IMG/VR virus record: IMGVR_UViG_3300024308_000016
Coordinates: 62,001-126,000 of that record
Source of the DNA: a virus
Reading direction: 5' to 3' (one strand)
DNA: 64,000 bases
Shown here: positions 31,868 through 40,236 of the stretch, in pieces
Layout of the letters: every line of letters begins with the position of its first letter
Position numbering within the stretch: position 1 is the first letter of the stretch
The notes under the pieces: model-generated
Told to the model about the DNA's origin: nothing
Seen by the model: the letters and a program-made list of their open reading frames with translations, nothing else
The model's database searches: none
Translations under genes and position numbers: made by a program

Positions 31868-33193
31868 ATGGAAAAGATCGGCGACATCGTCAACAAGACA
31901 GAACAAGAAACTCAAGGCACTCCCGAGCAGCCGGTGCTGGGCGACATCCTCGAAAAGCTCGAACCTCTGGACGAGACCTTCCGTTTGGTAGGCGTTCAAG
32001 ATGCCGGCAGCTTCGATGGCTTTCAGCCGTCCAGTAGCGGCGACGAGTGCCTGACCGAACAGATCTTGGACGACCGCATCAAACGCCTGGAAGGCCTGGT
32101 GATGACTCCGATCCAGACGGCGTTTGCCACACAAAACTCCGCACTGGCCATGGAAGTGCGCAATCAGATCAAGCGTGCCGTGCAAAACTGCTTGATAAGT
32201 GGTCAGTACGGATCCGTCAGCGCCTTCAACAGCATCGAACAAGAGCTGAAAAGCGCTTTGGCTGTGCGTGGTGATGACGTGCAGCGGCGCACCACGCTGA
32301 TGGTGCAGTCCAAGAAGGGCATCAAACAGCTGCTGGTGAGCCAAAGCTACACCATCGCTGACGTCTACTCCAAGGACGGCCACTACCTGGCTACCCGGGA
32401 CATGAACGACACGATGACCACGCTGGTGGCTGTCCGTATCCCCCGGGTGTTCGACCACCAGCACGGCTCGGCCATTGAAGACGAGTTCACCCAGTGGGGC
32501 GAGCGGCTGTACCTGCTGCTGGAAGTGTCCATCCCGCTGAAGGAAGGCAATGCCGGCGTGTTCCTGGAATACATCGAGTCCAAGGACGACATCATCACCA
32601 ACCGCCTGCATCATCTTGCGGCTTTGATGATCAAGATCCTGCCCGATGAAGCTCTCCGGGGTTTCTTCAACCGCCACAACTTCAGCGCCGGCCTGTCCGA
32701 GTACGACAATCCCCGCGTGACCATCCACACCAAGCCGCATGTCTCCGGCTCGTGCACGGATACAGAGACCAAGCTCGTGGTGACTGCTGACCAGTTCAAG
32801 AAGGCCATCGAGGACCGCCTGTCCGGGATACCGGGCGTCAAGGTCAACGATATGTACTCCTGCGGGAAATCGTTGGTCTACCACTTCGTCAACAATAACG
32901 ACGATGTGCTGGCGCGTGCGTTCATCCGGGTGGACGACTCCATCACGGTCGCCACGGTATCTCACCGCGACACATCGGTGGAGTTGATCCATCGGTACCT
33001 GCGTGAGATGCTGGACCGGCTGCTGGCGGAGAACACTGGTAAGCTCAAGGATGTCGCCAACAAGAGCCGCGCACACGCCGTCGACACGCTGACGAAGTAC
33101 TACGCACTCACCAACCCCCGATGGCGTAAGATGCTGGGGCTGAAGCCCGTTATCACGGACAAGGACGACCGCCGTCTGCTGGGTTTGGACTGA
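31868..33193 (+). CDS. hypothetical protein, 441 aa
   Basis: The AATAGAAAG leader precedes the ATG at 31868. The N-terminal 60 residues are acidic and linker-like (EKIGDIVNKTEQETQGTPEQ). A mixed fold follows with GIKQLLVSQSYTIADVYSK, RIPRVFDHQHGSAIED and VSIPLKEGNAGVFLEYIESK. No catalytic or membrane motif. The next gene is of similar length and also begins with short helical repeats; they form two separate units divided by a terminator. Function unknown. Confidence 0.8.
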   Translation: MEKIGDIVNKTEQETQGTPEQPVLGDILEKLEPLDETFRLVGVQDAGSFDGFQPSSSGDECLTEQILDDRIKRLEGLVMTPIQTAFATQNSALAMEVRNQIKRAVQNCLISGQYGSVSAFNSIEQELKSALAVRGDDVQRRTTLMVQSKKGIKQLLVSQSYTIADVYSKDGHYLATRDMNDTMTTLVAVRIPRVFDHQHGSAIEDEFTQWGERLYLLLEVSIPLKEGNAGVFLEYIESKDDIITNRLHHLAALMIKILPDEALRGFFNRHNFSAGLSEYDNPRVTIHTKPHVSGSCTDTETKLVVTADQFKKAIEDRLSGIPGVKVNDMYSCGKSLVYHFVNNNDDVLARAFIRVDDSITVATVSHRDTSVELIHRYLREMLDRLLAENTGKLKDVANKSRAHAVDTLTKYYALTNPRWRKMLGLKPVITDKDDRRLLGLD

Positions 33194-33197
33194 TCGA

Positions 33198-33221
33198 TCA
33201 GGGGCCCTTCAGGGCCCCTGA
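33198..33221 (+). terminator. hairpin terminator
   Basis: TCAGGGGCCC-TTCA-GGGCCCCTGA, ten perfect pairs, followed by a C/T-rich tract ending CTTTTTA. Confidence 0.75.
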
Positions 33222-33257
33222 CTCTCCCCTCTTCTCTTTTTACCTGAAAGTATTCAC

Positions 33258-34517
33258 ATGCTTCCCATCATCTACAAGCCCGAAATCCCCAGCAAAGACT
33301 ATAAGGTCTCCGACAACATCGCCCTCACCTCCTTGGCGCGTGCCCAGATCCTCGTGGGTAGCGTTGAAGACTCCCTGCGTATGGTGCTGTCGCTGCGCAA
33401 CGCCGGTATATCAAGCGACCGTGAGCCGTTGTGGAATCACGAAGTCGGCATCTCTATCGTCAACCGTGAAACGCTGGTCTCCGACCTTAAAGACAAGGGC
33501 CTGGAGCTGATCCGACGCAGTGCCGACGACTGCAGCGCTTTGTTCGCTACAAGCTCTCCTGGCGTTTTCGTGACGCTGTTCGTAAGCGCTGCGAACTCGC
33601 TGGTCCACAATCTCGACGACGGGCTGTCCAAGTTCATAGGCGCGCAAGTTCAGGTATTCGAGTTCACCGACTCGGGCGTGGGTATCAGCCACTACATCGA
33701 TATTGTCAGGAGCTTCAGTGACAACCCCACCAACAAGGTCCATGGCTGGCTCAGTGCGCTTGAAGCCCAGGCGGGTCAGCTTATCGACTCGCACTACGGA
33801 CACTACTACCCCATCCACAACGCACACCTGAATCCGATCATCTACGAGACGCACGTCCAGGAAAATCCCGTGGGCCTGATAGATTCGCTGAGGATGATGG
33901 AGCGGGTAAATGCCATGCAGGTCTTTACGGACGACTCTACCAAGTATCCGGACACGATCTCAAAAGCCGTGCTGGAAGCTGTGCCGGGCGCTGTGGCCTG
34001 CGTCACCAGCGACGAGCTTCGCATCTTTTCCACCAATGGCGACCGCACCTTCATTGTCGTGCGTCGTGAGCAGCCGGATCCGTTCACCAGTGATGACCGC
34101 ATGCAATACGTGATGGACAGGGCTGTGACTGCCGTATCTCGGGTGTTGAAGGTCTCGGTCTACTCGTCCATCGAGCATACTCCGGAGCTGCTTATCAAAG
34201 TGCTCTTCATGGCCCTGGACAAGGTCGCTCGGGACTATACCAAATGGTACGTCCATGACAATGCGGAAGTTTTAGCGGATCGCAAGAGAAAGGAGAAGAT
34301 CCAAGAACTGGCAACTGGAAAGATCACCAGCACTACAGCGTCCACAGTGCCGGAAGTCGATTATACGCCGTCCGAGCTCATGGAAGATCCCGCCTGTATC
34401 GCCGGGGATCTGGAGAACACCGATATCCTGGACTTGCCAGGCTCCTCGGTCAAGGACAATCCCATTCCTGCTCCTGACCCTCAGGACCTGCACCGACCCT
34501 GGTGGAAGATCTGGTAA
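33258..34517 (+). CDS. hypothetical protein, 419 aa
   Basis: CTGAAAGTATTCAC, the TGAAAG variant of the leader, precedes the ATG at 33258. Landmarks are a helical N-terminus (SLARAQILVGSVEDSLRMVL), FVTLFVSAANSLVHNLDDG, an aromatic stretch (HYGHYYPIHNAHLNPIIYET) and a long acidic proline-containing tail (DLPGSSVKDNPIPAPDPQ) ending RPWWKIW. The Trp end may dock on a partner. Function unknown. Confidence 0.8.
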   Translation: MLPIIYKPEIPSKDYKVSDNIALTSLARAQILVGSVEDSLRMVLSLRNAGISSDREPLWNHEVGISIVNRETLVSDLKDKGLELIRRSADDCSALFATSSPGVFVTLFVSAANSLVHNLDDGLSKFIGAQVQVFEFTDSGVGISHYIDIVRSFSDNPTNKVHGWLSALEAQAGQLIDSHYGHYYPIHNAHLNPIIYETHVQENPVGLIDSLRMMERVNAMQVFTDDSTKYPDTISKAVLEAVPGAVACVTSDELRIFSTNGDRTFIVVRREQPDPFTSDDRMQYVMDRAVTAVSRVLKVSVYSSIEHTPELLIKVLFMALDKVARDYTKWYVHDNAEVLADRKRKEKIQELATGKITSTTASTVPEVDYTPSELMEDPACIAGDLENTDILDLPGSSVKDNPIPAPDPQDLHRPWWKIW

Positions 34518-34555
34518 CTGCTGGCGCCTGATTGAGGCAAAAGAAAAGGCAATAT

Positions 34556-34595
34556 ACATCCCCACCTAGAGCCGCAAGGGTCTAGGTGGGGATGT
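34556..34595 (+). terminator. hairpin terminator
   Basis: ACATCCCCACCTAGA paired with TCTAGGTGGGGATGT around GCCGCAAGGG. It lies right before promoter copy 3. Confidence 0.75.
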
Positions 34596-34601
34596 ATGCC
34601 G

Positions 34602-34639
34602 TATCTAGAAACTTTCAGTCACATATACTCTACTTGAGG
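34602..34639 (+). promoter_or_regulatory. conserved rightward phage promoter, copy 3
   Basis: TATCTA (34602-34607) takes the TTTGTA place, ten bases, GTCAC (34618-34622), TATACT (34624-34629), CTACTTGAGG. From here to about 34660 it is almost identical to copy 6 (50163-50219), including the downstream GCACACCG and TTCAATATCTTT. Confidence 0.82.
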
Positions 34640-34683
34640 CACACCGTTTCAATATCTTTTAACCTTCAAATAGAAAGTTTCAA

Positions 34684-35232
34684 ATGTCCAACGCCAAGAT
34701 CACCTATACCCTGCACCGCATCGTCTCCCTGGATCGCGAAAGCGCGTTCCGTCTTCTGACGCTGATCGACCACACTCCCGATGTGGACTCCCGCGGCACC
34801 ATCAAGTTCCATGGCCCCGTCAAGTGGACCAGCGCCTCTAAGCTGGTGCAGATCGAGGCAGTCGAAGAAACCAACGGCCGCATCCGCTTCACGGTGCGCC
34901 TGCGCGAAAGCGATCAGCGCAACGCCATCTACGAGTGGCTGAACCTGGTCAACCGTGCTGACAACGGCGTCAAGGGTACTGTGCGTAAATCGCTGGTGCC
35001 ACTGGCCTCGATGGTTCGCAGCCTGGGTACCAGCCCCTACTACCGTGTGCGTTCGCATGTGGAGTTCCAGGACCTGCTGAGTTTCTTCGCGATGGAAAGC
35101 CAGGATGACCCCACGTTCCCATGCCTGATCTCCTGTGCTCACCTGGAGATCAAGCGCGTGACCACTATCACTGAGTGCGACTTGTTGGCGGCTTTGTCCA
35201 TGCTGACTGGCTCTGAGTACTCCGCTCAGTAA
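34684..35232 (+). CDS. hypothetical protein, 182 aa, first gene after promoter 3
   Basis: The AAATAGAAAG leader precedes the ATG at 34684. The protein (MSNAKITYTLHRIVSLDRES) is basic and mixed-fold, with strands (SASKLVQIEAVEETNGRIRF) and the helical GTVRKSLVPLASMVRSLG. It ends in a helix (ECDLLAALSMLTGSEYSAQ). No catalytic or nucleic-acid motif. It stands immediately upstream of a nucleotidyltransferase gene, 31 bases away. Function unknown. Confidence 0.8.
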   Translation: MSNAKITYTLHRIVSLDRESAFRLLTLIDHTPDVDSRGTIKFHGPVKWTSASKLVQIEAVEETNGRIRFTVRLRESDQRNAIYEWLNLVNRADNGVKGTVRKSLVPLASMVRSLGTSPYYRVRSHVEFQDLLSFFAMESQDDPTFPCLISCAHLEIKRVTTITECDLLAALSMLTGSEYSAQ

Positions 35233-35263
35233 GTTCTCCCCTAAATAGAAAGGAACTCGTCCC

Positions 35264-36157
35264 ATGACAACCAATGCGAAATACCGCGAGATCATCTATC
35301 AGCATCTGCTGCATTTTGACAACAGCTGCGCTGGTGATGCAGAAACATGCATGATCTTGATGACCGGCTCCCGGGGCCGGGGAGACTACCGGATGGACAG
35401 CGATGCAGATGTGGTCTTCGTGTATGACTGCCCAATGTCGGACTCGGTCAAGCTGCGCGATCGCATCCGCTTCCGTTCCAGAGAGCACAACATCGACTAC
35501 CAGGGGTTCGAGCTGAAGGTGTTCCTGCGCCTGGTCGCTGAACTCGACCCCCATATCTGGGAGTCGCTGATCAACAGCCTCCCGATCAAGGGGGTCATGA
35601 CGCGAAACATCTTCATCGACCAAATGGATAGCGACGCGTTCTTCAGGCTGATGCATCGCTTTACCAGTGCGCACAACGGTATCCGGGAAAAGGAGTGCTT
35701 GGCGATCACCGAGTACCAGCGTCAGCGCCAGGTGGCTCGGGTGAAGATGGCGATCAACTACGCGGAGATGGCGGAAATCCTGTTTTCTTTCATCAACACC
35801 AACTTTGACGAAGTCAAAGGCGAGCTGCAGACACAGGGCCGCAAGATCTTGCGTATGCGCCTGGCCAACGAAGCCGTGTACGAGAAGGCCCGCAATTTGC
35901 TGATCGCTGCAGCTCGGCCCGGCGAGCGCAAGTCGCTGGCTATGTGCAAGGTGGCTTTCGATATGATTGCCGAGTCGGTGGACAATGTTCATCGGTGTGT
36001 GGAAGGATGCATCAAGCAGATCCGTGAGCGTGAGGGCCAAGCGCATAGCCGGTTCACAGAAGACTTCAACCCCGACAATCCGGAGCTGCAGTCACTCATC
36101 ATGCTTGATGGCATCCACACCACGTACCAGTCGACGTTGTTCACTCAGACGTTCTGA
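35264..36157 (+). CDS. nucleotidyltransferase-superfamily protein
   Basis: The AAATAGAAAGG leader precedes the ATG at 35264; 297 aa. Residues 35-52 show the polymerase-beta-type signature G-S-x..D-x-D: MTGSRGRGDYRMDSDADVVF with G35-S36 and D47/D49 as likely metal ligands. A third acidic residue may lie in the strand around NIDYQGFELKVFL (E or D). The C-terminal half is helical with ARVKMAINYAEM and AARPGERKSLAM. These proteins transfer nucleoside monophosphates to RNA, proteins or small molecules; the target here is unknown. Similar short nucleotidyltransferases occur in other large phages. Confidence 0.82.
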   Translation: MTTNAKYREIIYQHLLHFDNSCAGDAETCMILMTGSRGRGDYRMDSDADVVFVYDCPMSDSVKLRDRIRFRSREHNIDYQGFELKVFLRLVAELDPHIWESLINSLPIKGVMTRNIFIDQMDSDAFFRLMHRFTSAHNGIREKECLAITEYQRQRQVARVKMAINYAEMAEILFSFINTNFDEVKGELQTQGRKILRMRLANEAVYEKARNLLIAAARPGERKSLAMCKVAFDMIAESVDNVHRCVEGCIKQIREREGQAHSRFTEDFNPDNPELQSLIMLDGIHTTYQSTLFTQTF

Positions 36158-36227
36158 CGAGACAGGCTGGAGATCTTATGGAGCTAAGATCTTCTCCTTT
36201 CATCAACTACCTGTCCCATCTCCCCAC

Positions 36228-36452
36228 ATGTCTTCTGTGTTGAACGCATTTCAGCGAGTCCCTCCCAAGTCCGAGCCAAAACCACTGCAAGTGGTGATCC
36301 CCAAGGGCTACGTATTGGACTCCAACGGCCGACCCATCGTGCCCGTTGGTGCCCGCAAGTCGGAGGGCTACTACTCGGACCCGGCTGCTCGCTACTCCTG
36401 TCGCGACACCGCCCGTGAACGGTACTTTGCGATCGCCAAAGGCGGCATATAA
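36228..36452 (+). CDS. small hypothetical protein, 74 aa
   Basis: The ATG at 36228 lies in a frame that runs on from shadows of the previous gene, but the protein from here is coherent: MSSVLNAFQRVPPKSEPKPL, then a beta hairpin PKGYVLDSNGRPIVPVGA and ARERYFAIAKGGI. The leader is weak (no TAGAAAG). It ends before a strong terminator. Function unknown. Confidence 0.65.
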   Translation: MSSVLNAFQRVPPKSEPKPLQVVIPKGYVLDSNGRPIVPVGARKSEGYYSDPAARYSCRDTARERYFAIAKGGI

Positions 36453-36467
36453 GAATATCTTCCCCTG

Positions 36468-36507
36468 GAGTCCACTCAGCCTCACGGCTGGGTGGGTCTC
36501 CTTTTTT
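36468..36507 (+). terminator. Rho-independent terminator
   Basis: GAGTCCACTCAGCC-TCAC-GGCTGGGTGGGTCTC followed by a T-run at 36502-36507. Confidence 0.85.
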
Positions 36508-36535
36508 GTTTCTTCCCTAAATAGAAAGTTTTCCA

Positions 36536-37507
36536 ATGAACCTCACTCTGTCCACATTTCCGTCTTGGCACGCTGCGTTTGGCGAGCTCATCGAGTCCAG
36601 CAGCTCTGAGTCTCAGGCGGTCAACAAGATCGCTCGGGAGCTGGGCAATAGTACTGAGGCGATGGTGCGCGCACTGCTGCTGAGCTTTCAGTTCTATCAC
36701 GGAGTGACCAAACACCGCCTCAAGCACTGGAGCTCCCAAGGTTTTAAGCTCAGCCAAGGGGAAGTAGCGCTGATCAAAAAGGCCGGCGTGTCGGCTCTGC
36801 AAAAGCTCGGTGCCAGCGTAGCCAACTTCACCACCGTAGTGCCTCGGCATAATCGAGATAGCTACTCAGACAACGACGAGCTGATGCTGCGCACTACGTT
36901 CTCGTTCAACATCTTCAAAGCCCTGGACAAAGGCGTGTTAATGGAGCTCGCTGACCTGTCGCCGCTTCACAATACGCTGGTGACAAGTGAAAAGGCTCTG
37001 GGGTTGGACACCTTGTTCAAGCCCACTAGCGAGCTGATAGCTCAAATAGCTCCCGAAAACCAGGAGATGTTCAATGAGGCAAGCACTGCAATCACCTCGC
37101 ATCTTACTTGTTTTATGCAAGGCACCTATCAGGTGCGACTCAGACATATCCGAGCTATGCTGGCTGACTCGGTCCTCAGCGACCGCCGAGCTCAGTGCCT
37201 GTATATGACTGACTCCGATCTGGCTGTGCGTGTAATGCACCTGATCGGCTACATCGATTCCACGATCGATGCCCTCAATGACCGCACCAGCTCGGTCAAG
37301 TCCTTGATGGGGCGAAACCCCACCGCCAAGGATATCCGTTCCATCATCCGTGGCAATTGCGCCACCGCACGCTCTCATCTTACTGTGATCCGCAGTGAGC
37401 TCAAGGACATGATGCTGATCTATCATGCCCAGATGAACGTGCGTCGGCGCTTCCCGGAATTCTTCAAGACAATCACGGAGATCCGCACTGCCGGTCCCGA
37501 CAAATGA
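36536..37507 (+). CDS. hypothetical helical protein, 323 aa
   Basis: The AAATAGAAAG leader precedes the ATG at 36536. Almost entirely helical: MNLTLSTFPSWHAAFGELIE, then KIARELGNSTEAMVRALLLS, and MTDSDLAVRVMHLIGYIDST. It overlaps the next gene by four bases (ATGA), and that gene is also helical and of similar size, so they may form one complex. A role in the virion interior or in assembly is possible but not shown. Function unknown. Confidence 0.8.
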   Translation: MNLTLSTFPSWHAAFGELIESSSSESQAVNKIARELGNSTEAMVRALLLSFQFYHGVTKHRLKHWSSQGFKLSQGEVALIKKAGVSALQKLGASVANFTTVVPRHNRDSYSDNDELMLRTTFSFNIFKALDKGVLMELADLSPLHNTLVTSEKALGLDTLFKPTSELIAQIAPENQEMFNEASTAITSHLTCFMQGTYQVRLRHIRAMLADSVLSDRRAQCLYMTDSDLAVRVMHLIGYIDSTIDALNDRTSSVKSLMGRNPTAKDIRSIIRGNCATARSHLTVIRSELKDMMLIYHAQMNVRRRFPEFFKTITEIRTAGPDK

Positions 37508-38664
37508 AAGGCTCCCCTGTGTCCAAACATTACATCACCTCCGAGCTGCTGACCATTGCAGCTAACGAACTCCTGGGTAGCCAGGTATTCGCGCGCTTCA
37601 TGCGCGACTGCGACAACTCCAGTTACGGCAAGCCGCCAGCGCACATCACTGAAGGTGACCTCGCGCAGGTCAGCTACATCGTCAACAGTTCGTTCGATAC
37701 AGTCCTTGGCAGGGACCGTGCGCCCAACACACCTAGCGTGCTGTCAAACTACTCCAACGCTGCCATCCTCGATGGTTTGTGCCGCTGGAACTACCGTAAC
37801 AGCGAGGGCATCGCTCGCATTGTGTACTTTGCGATCTCCCTGATCACGAGCCCTATCGTGTTCGAGGCCCGCAAACGCGGAGTCGACCACGCAGTCAGCC
37901 TGCACAACTCGGTGGACTTGACCAACATCCGAGCAGCGATGCTCAAAGACGATCCGGTCTTCTTGGCTCAGGTGTTCCGGGAAGCTTTGATCTCCCAGCC
38001 CCTGATGGCCAAACTGCCGTTGGCCAGAGCCGGTGATGTCTACAACCAACTGACAGCGGTCTCCTCGGCCGCCAACCAGCTGATGGCTGACGGGCAGCTC
38101 GTCGAAGAATCGATGACGTTGCTCAGTCGCACGAGCTCCACCAGCGTGGTGCCCATCCGGCTCGATGGAGCAGAAGCGCGGGAGTCGGCTATCCGACGAC
38201 TGTTCCAGACGGTGCATGCGATCGCTGAGTACAAGACCGAAAAGAGTCACTCGGAGCTTCGCAGCTTCCTGAACACGGCAAGTACCGTTACCAGTTTGGT
38301 ACGCTTCATGAGCGCGGACTACAATGAAGCGGTCAGCGATGTGCTCAGCACACTGCTGCCCGTGGAAAAGCTGATCCAGAACTACTCGTTCACCGCCGGT
38401 GTGCTGCTGCAGCGCGCCCACGCCGGACAGCTGGTGTACGCCGAGATGCTCAACCTGTGCACCCAGTGGTACAGTTTGATCAACGCCGATCTGATGCTCG
38501 TGTTCAAGGTGTTCGCTCACCTGCTGGTCCATGTTGAAGAAGAACTGCCCTCCACTGGAAGTGACGTCACCCGTGACATCTATCGAGTCACTACCGAGTC
38601 GATGCTCAAGCGCGCAGATCTGCCCAAGGTCTACGCGACGACGCACATGCAGCAGTTCCACTGA
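37504..38664 (+). CDS. hypothetical helical protein, 386 aa
   Basis: The ATG at 37504 overlaps the previous stop. Helical throughout, with SDNSSYGKPPAHITEG-like loops early and long amphipathic helices: NQLTAVSSAANQLMADGQLV, AIRRLFQTVHAIAEYKTEK, INADLMLVFKVFAHLLVHVE. One moderately hydrophobic stretch (IARIVYFAISLITSPIVF) could be a buried helix rather than a membrane span. Ends at a strong terminator before promoter copy 4. Function unknown. Confidence 0.8.
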   Translation: MKGSPVSKHYITSELLTIAANELLGSQVFARFMRDCDNSSYGKPPAHITEGDLAQVSYIVNSSFDTVLGRDRAPNTPSVLSNYSNAAILDGLCRWNYRNSEGIARIVYFAISLITSPIVFEARKRGVDHAVSLHNSVDLTNIRAAMLKDDPVFLAQVFREALISQPLMAKLPLARAGDVYNQLTAVSSAANQLMADGQLVEESMTLLSRTSSTSVVPIRLDGAEARESAIRRLFQTVHAIAEYKTEKSHSELRSFLNTASTVTSLVRFMSADYNEAVSDVLSTLLPVEKLIQNYSFTAGVLLQRAHAGQLVYAEMLNLCTQWYSLINADLMLVFKVFAHLLVHVEEELPSTGSDVTRDIYRVTTESMLKRADLPKVYATTHMQQFH

Positions 38665-38666
38665 CA

Positions 38667-38718
38667 CACCACTGGCCGGGCTCCTTCGGGAGTCCGGCTG
38701 GTGAGTGCTTTATTTTTT
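38667..38718 (+). terminator. Rho-independent terminator
   Basis: CACCACTGGCCGGGCTCC-TTCG-GGAGTCCGGCTGGTG, then TTTATTTTTTG. Confidence 0.88.
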
Positions 38719-38723
38719 GCCTC

Positions 38724-38761
38724 TTTGTAAACCGATAAGGTCACTTACACCTTACTTGAGA
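38724..38761 (+). promoter_or_regulatory. conserved rightward phage promoter, copy 4
   Basis: TTTGTA (38724-38729), ten bases, GTCAC (38740-38744), TACACC (38746-38751), TTACTTGAGA. It precedes the 38831 gene by about 70 bases. Confidence 0.8.
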
Positions 38762-38830
38762 TAGACCTGTGTTCTATTTATAGCATGCCGGTTTATCGGG
38801 TGTAGAGTACGCTAAATTGAAAGGAGTCCA

Positions 38831-39484
38831 ATGCAAATTGAGATGCAGTCCGTCGCTTCTATCCGATCGATGGACCACGAGTTCTCTCCTGTAGACGATA
38901 CCCGGTATCGGGGGTATCTGAGGGAGAGGTTCAACAAGACGATGGAACACCTGAGCCGGGCTACGGGCCGTGTGGCTACGGAATTCATGGAGCGCTCCAG
39001 TCGGCTGTTTGAGAAAGTCAACAGCCATGAAGCACTTCGCAAGGTGCGCGCGATCTCTCGCAACGTCAAAGGCTCTCGCCGGGGTAACATCATCCACTAT
39101 GTGCGGGATCTGGAAGACTGCAGAAGTGCTGGCTTTGCGATGCAGCGGTGGTTGATGACTTCCGTGGCACTACGGGAAGCATTCCTCAAACAGCGCATTG
39201 ACGGCTATCACGCCACGTATGACAACCTGCATGGCGAGGACATCGGTGAAAAGCACTATGACTTCCGCCGAGCTACTAACGGCATGCTGCGCAGCGCGCT
39301 CAATGAAAATGGTGAGCGGGAGTATTTCGTGATGGAGTACTTTGAACATCTTCTGGAAGGCGACCGAGAGCTGGAGATCGACGAAAAGGAAACTATCGCC
39401 GATGCCGTCTGGATCGCCGAGATGATGCTTGCGGCGGGCTTTGACCCGACCGACGCTGGAGCAGGCCGCGAGACCATCCAGTAA
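38831..39484 (+). CDS. hypothetical protein, 217 aa, first gene after promoter 4
   Basis: TTGAAAGGAGTCCA precedes the ATG at 38831. The protein is charged and helical: MQIEMQSVASIRSMDHEFSP, then GYLRERFNKTMEHLSRATGR, a basic patch AISRNVKGSRRGNIIHYVR, and an acidic C-terminal helix (GDRELEIDEKETIADAVW). The two-faced charge is compatible with nucleic-acid or protein contacts, but no domain is recognised. Function unknown. Confidence 0.8.
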   Translation: MQIEMQSVASIRSMDHEFSPVDDTRYRGYLRERFNKTMEHLSRATGRVATEFMERSSRLFEKVNSHEALRKVRAISRNVKGSRRGNIIHYVRDLEDCRSAGFAMQRWLMTSVALREAFLKQRIDGYHATYDNLHGEDIGEKHYDFRRATNGMLRSALNENGEREYFVMEYFEHLLEGDRELEIDEKETIADAVWIAEMMLAAGFDPTDAGAGRETIQ

Positions 39485-39513
39485 CCTTCAACCTTTATTA
39501 CCGAGATACAGAT

Positions 39514-39732
39514 ATGGCCACCTCCACTTCCTTCAAGATACAGCACCGCTGGTTTTGCAAGAAATGCGACGCCCTGGTGCGTGAAGGCGACACAACGGAA
39601 CACACCTTTCCTGAAAAGGAAATGCAAGCGTCGTCTGCGCGGCTCGACGGCCTGGAGGTGTTCACCACCAAGGAAGGCCCTGACTTGGTGACGGTGATCG
39701 GGCACTCGGACGAGTCCTGCCGTACCTGCTGA
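39514..39732 (+). CDS. small zinc-ribbon-like protein, 72 aa
   Basis: The ATG at 39514 gives MATSTSFKIQHRWFCKKCDA. The CxxC in FCKKC (C15, C18) and a second CxxC at the C-terminal end (SCRTC, C69 and C72) are separated by an acidic, strand-rich core (GLEVFTTKEGPDLVTVIGHS). The four Cys are spaced as in short zinc ribbons. Zinc binding is a prediction from spacing; the function is unknown. The terminator follows at once. Confidence 0.78.
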   Translation: MATSTSFKIQHRWFCKKCDALVREGDTTEHTFPEKEMQASSARLDGLEVFTTKEGPDLVTVIGHSDESCRTC

Positions 39733-39739
39733 TGCACTC

Positions 39740-39783
39740 ACTCCCGCTGGCCTTCGGGCTGGCGGGAGTAGAGTCCTTTTTTT
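39740..39783 (+). terminator. Rho-independent terminator
   Basis: ACTCCCGCTGGCC-TTCG-GGCTGGCGGGAGT, 13 paired bases, then AGAGTCCTTTTTTT (T-run 39777-39783). Confidence 0.9.
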
Positions 39784-39826
39784 GTCCTCGATGCTATGGC
39801 GCGTATAGCAGTATGAGGATTGAACA

Positions 39827-40225
39827 ATGGCTAAAGTGATATACTACCCGTCCATCGACTTGGACGGTTGGGTAGCGGAAGTGGGCAAAAAGCTCGATTC
39901 CCTGCTATCGGACTTTTACTGTGCTGAGTACTCTCAGGACTACGTCTTTTATGGCTCTATCTCTTCATTGCCCTGGATCATCCAGCAAAACAACGGACAA
40001 ATGACGGAAACTGCGGACAAGATCCGCTCGTCACTCCAGCAGTACCTCATGAAGTACTTCGAGAACGTCTACGTTGAATGCTCGGAAGTGCCCAGTGACA
40101 ATGAAGTGCAAGGTATCCTGAACCTCTATTTAGAGGTCTCGGATAATGGAGAAACGATGAAGTTGCGTAACCTTTTGAAGGTGGACGGCACTTACCTTTC
40201 TGAAGTCATGAAAATCTTAGCCTAG
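39827..40225 (+). CDS. hypothetical protein, 132 aa
   Basis: The ATG at 39827 follows GAGGATTGAACA. The protein MAKVIYYPSIDLDGWVAEVG has helices around ETADKIRSSLQQYLMKYFEN and strands in VYVECSEVPSDN and LYLEVSDNGETMK. Size and the order helix, ETA..I...L...L...F..V, then paired strands, recall gp25/gpW-type baseplate proteins, but I cannot confirm this. The alternative is an unrelated small alpha/beta protein. Confidence 0.72.
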   Translation: MAKVIYYPSIDLDGWVAEVGKKLDSLLSDFYCAEYSQDYVFYGSISSLPWIIQQNNGQMTETADKIRSSLQQYLMKYFENVYVECSEVPSDNEVQGILNLYLEVSDNGETMKLRNLLKVDGTYLSEVMKILA

Positions 40226-40236
40226 GAGCACTCATC

